Origin: Litorimonas sp039975855
GTDB taxonomy: Bacteria; Pseudomonadota; Alphaproteobacteria; Caulobacterales; Maricaulaceae
Reading direction: 5' to 3'
DNA: 64,000 nt
NCBI GenBank assembly: GCA_039975855.1
Contig: JBDWGH010000002.1
Location: 310,001-374,000 of the forward strand
Below the pieces are notes generated by a model. It had not been told where the DNA came from. It worked only from the letters and a program-made list of their open reading frames with translations, and ran no database searches. The translations under genes were made by a program, and so were the position numbers. Shown one piece after another: positions 60,494 to 64,000 of the stretch (positions within the stretch are counted from its first letter, which is position 1; each line of letters opens with the position of its first letter).

Positions 60494-61036
60494 CTATAGT
60501 CCGGGTAGTTTTGGCCCACCTGGACGTTTAGAAATGGTGACCTTTCCGCCGCCAGTCGCCGAATTAACAGATTCTACGCGGCGCGCTTCGTTTTCAGGAT
60601 CAAGCGGCGCTGGATTACCTTCTGCATCCACAACTTGGCCATTCTGCCAGAACAATATTCTATTGGCAAAACCAGAAGATTTCCGTTCAACGGAATTCAC
60701 GCCGTCAATTTCAAGGCGAATTTCAGGATTTGCACGATTTACGCCAGCTTTAGCCATCAGCGCAATTTCCCCCCGACTTGGGTCGGCTTCATCAATATCG
60801 CCCAAAAGGGCTTCACGGGCAGAACGTTGGGAGTAATTATTCTCAGCCGAAGACGAGCCAACCGCCGGTGGTCGCAGATTGTATTCCGGTGGAACAATAA
60901 GAGGCGCTTTCGTCAGAATATTAAACTCGTTTGGCGCAGATTTCTCTAACCCCAGAGCTCGAGATGTTGACGTGCAGCCTGTCGCGATCAAAGCAACGGA
61001 CGCAAAAGCAGAAAAAAGACATGCGGAGCGCATCAT
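60494..61036 (-). CDS. DUF3035 lipoprotein
   Basis: 180 residues. The signal ends I-A-T-G-C with Cys21. The body has P-N-E-F-N-I-L-T-K-A-P-L-I-V-P-P near 35-50, the DUF3035 signature, a D-P-S-R-G-E acidic region, and a Gly/Lys/Pro-rich tail. Some alphaproteobacterial annotations call this family BamF; I do not rely on that. It follows lspA by 88 bases, the usual neighbour. Outer-membrane biogenesis is a plausible role by context. Confidence 0.85.
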   Translation of the reverse strand: MMRSACLFSAFASVALIATGCTSTSRALGLEKSAPNEFNILTKAPLIVPPEYNLRPPAVGSSSAENNYSQRSAREALLGDIDEADPSRGEIALMAKAGVNRANPEIRLEIDGVNSVERKSSGFANRILFWQNGQVVDAEGNPAPLDPENEARRVESVNSATGGGKVTISKRPGGPKLPGL

Positions 61037-61124
61037 GGCGTGACCCTTTTGTTTAACTTATCTGCACTTAGCGCGCGGTACGCCCCGCGCCAAGTGACCA
61101 ATATTTTATTCTACAGCCGAAAAA

Positions 61125-61691
61125 TCACCGCGCAGTATTCTGGGCCGCTGCCTTCTCACGCCTTTCCGTTAGAAAAATTGAGAGAAAAAAGCCGATAATT
61201 CCGACCGTAATGTAGCTATCCGCCACATTAAACACGTAGTTAAAGCCGATATCAGAAAAATCGATCATATCGGTAACAGCGCCGAACAATAGACGATCAA
61301 TCGCATTTCCGACGGCGCCTGCGATCACCAATGACAAAGAAATTTGCCCTAAACGATCTTCAGTTTTCCGTAACACGGAAACAAAAACCAGTGTCATCAA
61401 GAACGCAAAAACAGTCAAACCCCAACGTTTTAATGACGAATCGCCCTGTAACATCCCCCAGCTAATCCCCCGATTACAAAGCAAAGAAAGGTCAGCAATC
61501 GGAGAGACCTCGTGGGTTAATCTTGGGCTGGCCTGTGCGCAAACACCCATTGGCAAATCAAAGAAACGGGTCGTCGCCCATTTTGACCACTGATCCACCG
61601 CAACCAATATCGCTGGAATGACACCACCCAGAACGACCAAAGATTGCCAAGATATTGGTTTTGGAGATCGAATTTCAGCTGTTTTTGTCAT
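61125..61691 (-). CDS. lspA: Prolipoprotein signal peptidase II
   Basis: 188 residues with four membrane helices. The aspartyl dyad is D141 (A-V-T-D-M-I-D-F) and D158 (F-N-V-A-D-S). V-D-Q-W-S-K and V-G-N-A-I-D-R-L are also conserved. It cuts the signal from the lipid-modified Cys of lipoproteins, of which this window has at least seven. An insert near 48-70 with two Cys is longer than in E. coli. The DUF3035 gene follows. Confidence 0.95.
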   Translation of the reverse strand: MTKTAEIRSPKPISWQSLVVLGGVIPAILVAVDQWSKWATTRFFDLPMGVCAQASPRLTHEVSPIADLSLLCNRGISWGMLQGDSSLKRWGLTVFAFLMTLVFVSVLRKTEDRLGQISLSLVIAGAVGNAIDRLLFGAVTDMIDFSDIGFNYVFNVADSYITVGIIGFFLSIFLTERREKAAAQNTAR

Positions 61692-61886
61692 TGGCGCGCC
61701 TTGCCAGAGCCGTGAACTGAAAGCAATCGCAGCGCCAAAAACTTGCTGAGCTCGCTTTTAACCTAACGTGACTGTAAAATAACCATGTTTTCATTGGCCC
61801 CCATGCACATTTTGGGTAAACCCACGTCCAAACAGGTGTAGATATTTGATATCTCGCCGCAAGACAGCCGTCGGGACCCGATAAAC

Positions 61887-64000
61887 ATGCGTCAATTCAA
61901 GACCCTCGCACTCCGCAGTTCCGCGACACTCGCGCTCTTGGGAGCGCTCTCATTCTCCGCGCAGGCCCAGGTGTCTGTGAACATTACAGAAGACACTGAT
62001 CAGCAAATTCGGACCTCTACAGCTGGAACTGACGGTACGCCCGCAGATGTCATTCTCGGAGATGATCCATCTACTGAGGATGTTGAAAACACACCAACCA
62101 TCACAGGGTCAGGCGCAATTGATTTAGATAACCGCAACCCCGCACTTTTATTAGATTCATCAAACTCGCTTCTAAACGGAGCAATTGTTGTCATTGAGGA
62201 AGGCGCAGCAGGTTCAGTTGGTGCGGAACTACAAGGCGGCGAAGATCGCAGCTATACCCAAACTGGTTCTATATCCCTTATTGAGGATTTCACACCCCCA
62301 ACGGATACGGATGATGACCCCTTCCAAGATGGTAGTTTCGCGTCAGGCGAAGGACGTACAGGTATTTTGATTTCTGGCGCCTCGCCATTCCAGGGCAATG
62401 TAGAGCTTACCTCTACGTCGGCAATCACTGTTGAAGGAAATGATAGCTACGGTATCAATCTTGCCAATACTCCAATGATGACAGAAGGCTTGACAGGTAA
62501 CCTTCTAACCTCAGGGCAAATTTCAGTTATTGGCGATCGATCAACCGGTATAAACTTGGCGTCCAACGTGACCGGAAACGTTACCAATGAAGGCAGCATT
62601 GCTGTGCGAGGAACGGACTCCCAAGCCTATGCAGTATCCGGCGATATTAACGGTGGATTTGTAAACGCTGGAGCATTGTCGGCTTCTGGCTTCCGATTTA
62701 CGACGCGCCCGGCGTTTGGCGGCGACACCGCCGCAACAGGACGGGAAGACTTGACTGCGGAAGACCTTCTTGAAAGCAGGTCTGTCGTCAACATATCAGG
62801 CAATGTGACCGAGGGCATTTTATTTGACCAACAATTCGTTGAAGCCGTTGACACAAATGGCGACCCGTTGCTTGACGACGATGGCAATCCAGTCCTGGTC
62901 GTTTCCAATACGAGTTCGGTTGTTCAGCTCGGCTCGGCCCCCGCAATTTTAATTGGCGGTGATGGAGAAGTTATTGCTGTTGGTTTGGTCGCGCAAGTCA
63001 CTGACCCCAATGATGCAGAATTCGACGCAGACCTTCAATACGGATTCATCAATCAAGGCACCGCCACGGCTAGCGGGACTTTCGACGACTTCGATGCCAC
63101 CACCGTTTCGTTTTCGAATGTCACTATTGAAGGCGGTATAAGTAACTCAGGCGTCCTATCTGCAACAACATTCCGTGCTCCGACCCCCACTGCACTTACT
63201 GACGGAGATGGCGTGGCGCGCGTTCTCGTGATTGGCGATCAAGCAATTGCGGACTCTATCAACAACAGTGGAGCTATTGTCGCTTCCACCAGTGAAGCAG
63301 TGGATGAAGTCTACTTTGATCGTACAAATATTATTGCCCCCCGCCCCCTACTCGCTATCGCTGTAGACATTGGCGACGGCGCATCAGTGGCAGAGCTGGT
63401 TAACACCGGTACAATTTCATCCCTTCTCGTTGGCCGAGACGGGACGGCCATCGCCATTCGTGATGCATCTGGCACCCTTCGTCGTTTGGAAAACACAGGA
63501 ACCATTTCAACACTTGGAACAACATCCGACACCCTCTCACTTGAAGAAACTAATTTCAATTTAATAGCAATTGACTTCAGCGCATCGACTCAAAATGTGG
63601 AGATAAGTCAGTCTCAAAATCCCGATTCATCAAATGCCCCCCTTATTCGAGGTGACATCTTATTAGGATCGGGTGATGATAGCGTTGTTTCCACTGCGGG
63701 CGTTATTTTTGGTGACTTAGATTTTGGTGGTGGTGCTGATACGTTGTCATTATCAGGCGGTTCGACTTTTATCGGTGCGATTGAGAACACCGATAATCTC
63801 GCCCTATCCGTTACGGAAGAATCCACACTCGCTCTTGGTTCAGCAGGCGACATTCAAGTCAGCTCAGCATTGATCGACGGTACATCAACCTATCGTCCTG
63901 TGATCAATGGTGCCACTGGAACAGCGACCACCCTCATCTCCGATGGCGACATTACGTTTGAGAGCGGCGCATCCATCAGCCCTATTCTAGAGTCAATTAT
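61887..64000 (+). CDS. Secreted beta-helical, autotransporter-like protein (5' part)
   Basis: An open frame from ATG 61887 continues past the right edge without a stop, giving at least 704 residues. A signal peptide ends after A-Q-A-Q (28). The rest is Asp/Gly/Thr/Ser-rich with many N-x-G-x-(I/L) turns (V-T-N-E-G-S-I, F-V-N-A-G-A-L, I-S-N-S-G-V-L, I-N-N-S-G-A-I, L-V-N-T-G-T-I, L-E-N-T-G-T-I) roughly 40-90 residues apart, the pattern of beta-helical passenger domains. A C-terminal autotransporter barrel is expected beyond the window. G-G-D-D/G-G-A-D-T-L-like turns near the end may bind calcium. The ribosome site is weak (GGGA). Role: surface adhesin or other outer-membrane protein; unproven. 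Confidence 0.82.
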   Translation, partial: MRQFKTLALRSSATLALLGALSFSAQAQVSVNITEDTDQQIRTSTAGTDGTPADVILGDDPSTEDVENTPTITGSGAIDLDNRNPALLLDSSNSLLNGAIVVIEEGAAGSVGAELQGGEDRSYTQTGSISLIEDFTPPTDTDDDPFQDGSFASGEGRTGILISGASPFQGNVELTSTSAITVEGNDSYGINLANTPMMTEGLTGNLLTSGQISVIGDRSTGINLASNVTGNVTNEGSIAVRGTDSQAYAVSGDINGGFVNAGALSASGFRFTTRPAFGGDTAATGREDLTAEDLLESRSVVNISGNVTEGILFDQQFVEAVDTNGDPLLDDDGNPVLVVSNTSSVVQLGSAPAILIGGDGEVIAVGLVAQVTDPNDAEFDADLQYGFINQGTATASGTFDDFDATTVSFSNVTIEGGISNSGVLSATTFRAPTPTALTDGDGVARVLVIGDQAIADSINNSGAIVASTSEAVDEVYFDRTNIIAPRPLLAIAVDIGDGASVAELVNTGTISSLLVGRDGTAIAIRDASGTLRRLENTGTISTLGTTSDTLSLEETNFNLIAIDFSASTQNVEISQSQNPDSSNAPLIRGDILLGSGDDSVVSTAGVIFGDLDFGGGADTLSLSGGSTFIGAIENTDNLALSVTEESTLALGSAGDIQVSSALIDGTSTYRPVINGATGTATTLISDGDITFESGASISPILESI

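Noticed and set aside
61060..61124. G+C-rich inverted repeat after lspA as terminator
   Set aside because: No T-run follows on either strand, and the DUF3035 gene is probably not cut off from or joined to lspA by it.

Overview
The window is chromosomal DNA of an alphaproteobacterium, most likely a marine, possibly prosthecate member of the Caulobacterales/Maricaulales group (Hyphomonadaceae, Robiginitomaculum/Hellea relatives). The reasons are the isolated F1 ATP synthase operon atpHAGDC with a Lys/Ala-rich AtpD extension, a Caulobacter-type TonB-dependent receptor, a MutL carrying the endonuclease motif, the run obgE-proB-proA-nadD-rsfS-rlmH-envC-ctpA-deacetylase-rppH, and at least two exact matches to the CtrA box TTAA-N7-TTAAC. 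Taxonomy is an inference from gene content. I saw no rRNA, tRNA, CRISPR array, insertion sequence or prophage. No gene-free stretch exceeds about 280 bases.

Layout. 1-8.4 kb: the end of an NTF2-like gene and an NTF2-like lipoprotein, methionine gamma-lyase divergent from an Lrp/AsnC regulator, a penicillin-acylase-type hydrolase, a DUF533 protein coupled to Kazal and cupin lipoproteins, a CoxE-like VWA protein and an FKBP lipoprotein. 8.4-13.7 kb: a TadG-like VWA protein, a large M16 protease lipoprotein and a HAD phosphatase. 13.8-22.8 kb: one gene for a 3009-residue exported protein made of 98 uninterrupted 23-residue repeats, 51 acidic then 47 basic, ending in a peptidoglycan-binding domain and preceded by a perfect CtrA box. 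23.1-37.4 kb: rplU-rpmA, two GNAT genes and a long, tightly coupled housekeeping run (obgE, proline synthesis, NAD synthesis, ribosome silencing and rRNA methylation, envelope hydrolase control, two tandem CtpA proteases, a YibQ-type protein, rppH), then an MFS exporter and a sulfotransferase. 37.4-43.9 kb, minus strand: atpHAGDC, MOSC and a metallophosphoesterase. 44-54 kb: a small membrane protein, a TonB-dependent receptor, priA, transaldolase, a PepSY membrane protein, a LysM lipoprotein, and a coiled-coil protein with a perfect CtrA box upstream. 54-64 kb: TauE and EamA transporters, tadA, rluB-like, rsmD, a PPOX protein, a DUF4328 protein, mutL, a DUF3035 lipoprotein, lspA and the first 704 codons of a secreted beta-helical, autotransporter-like protein that runs off the end.

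The main candidate for an undescribed system is the giant repeat protein at 13809-22838. Its acidic and basic arrays share one register, contain no length change, are roughly charge-balanced by eye, and are separated by a linker with a calcium-loop-like motif. Together with the CtrA box and the peptidoglycan-binding domain this suggests a cell-cycle-controlled envelope or stalk/polar structural element. The envelope theme continues around it (Tad-type VWA protein, M16 protease, EnvC, CtpA pair, LysM lipoprotein, coiled-coil scaffold).
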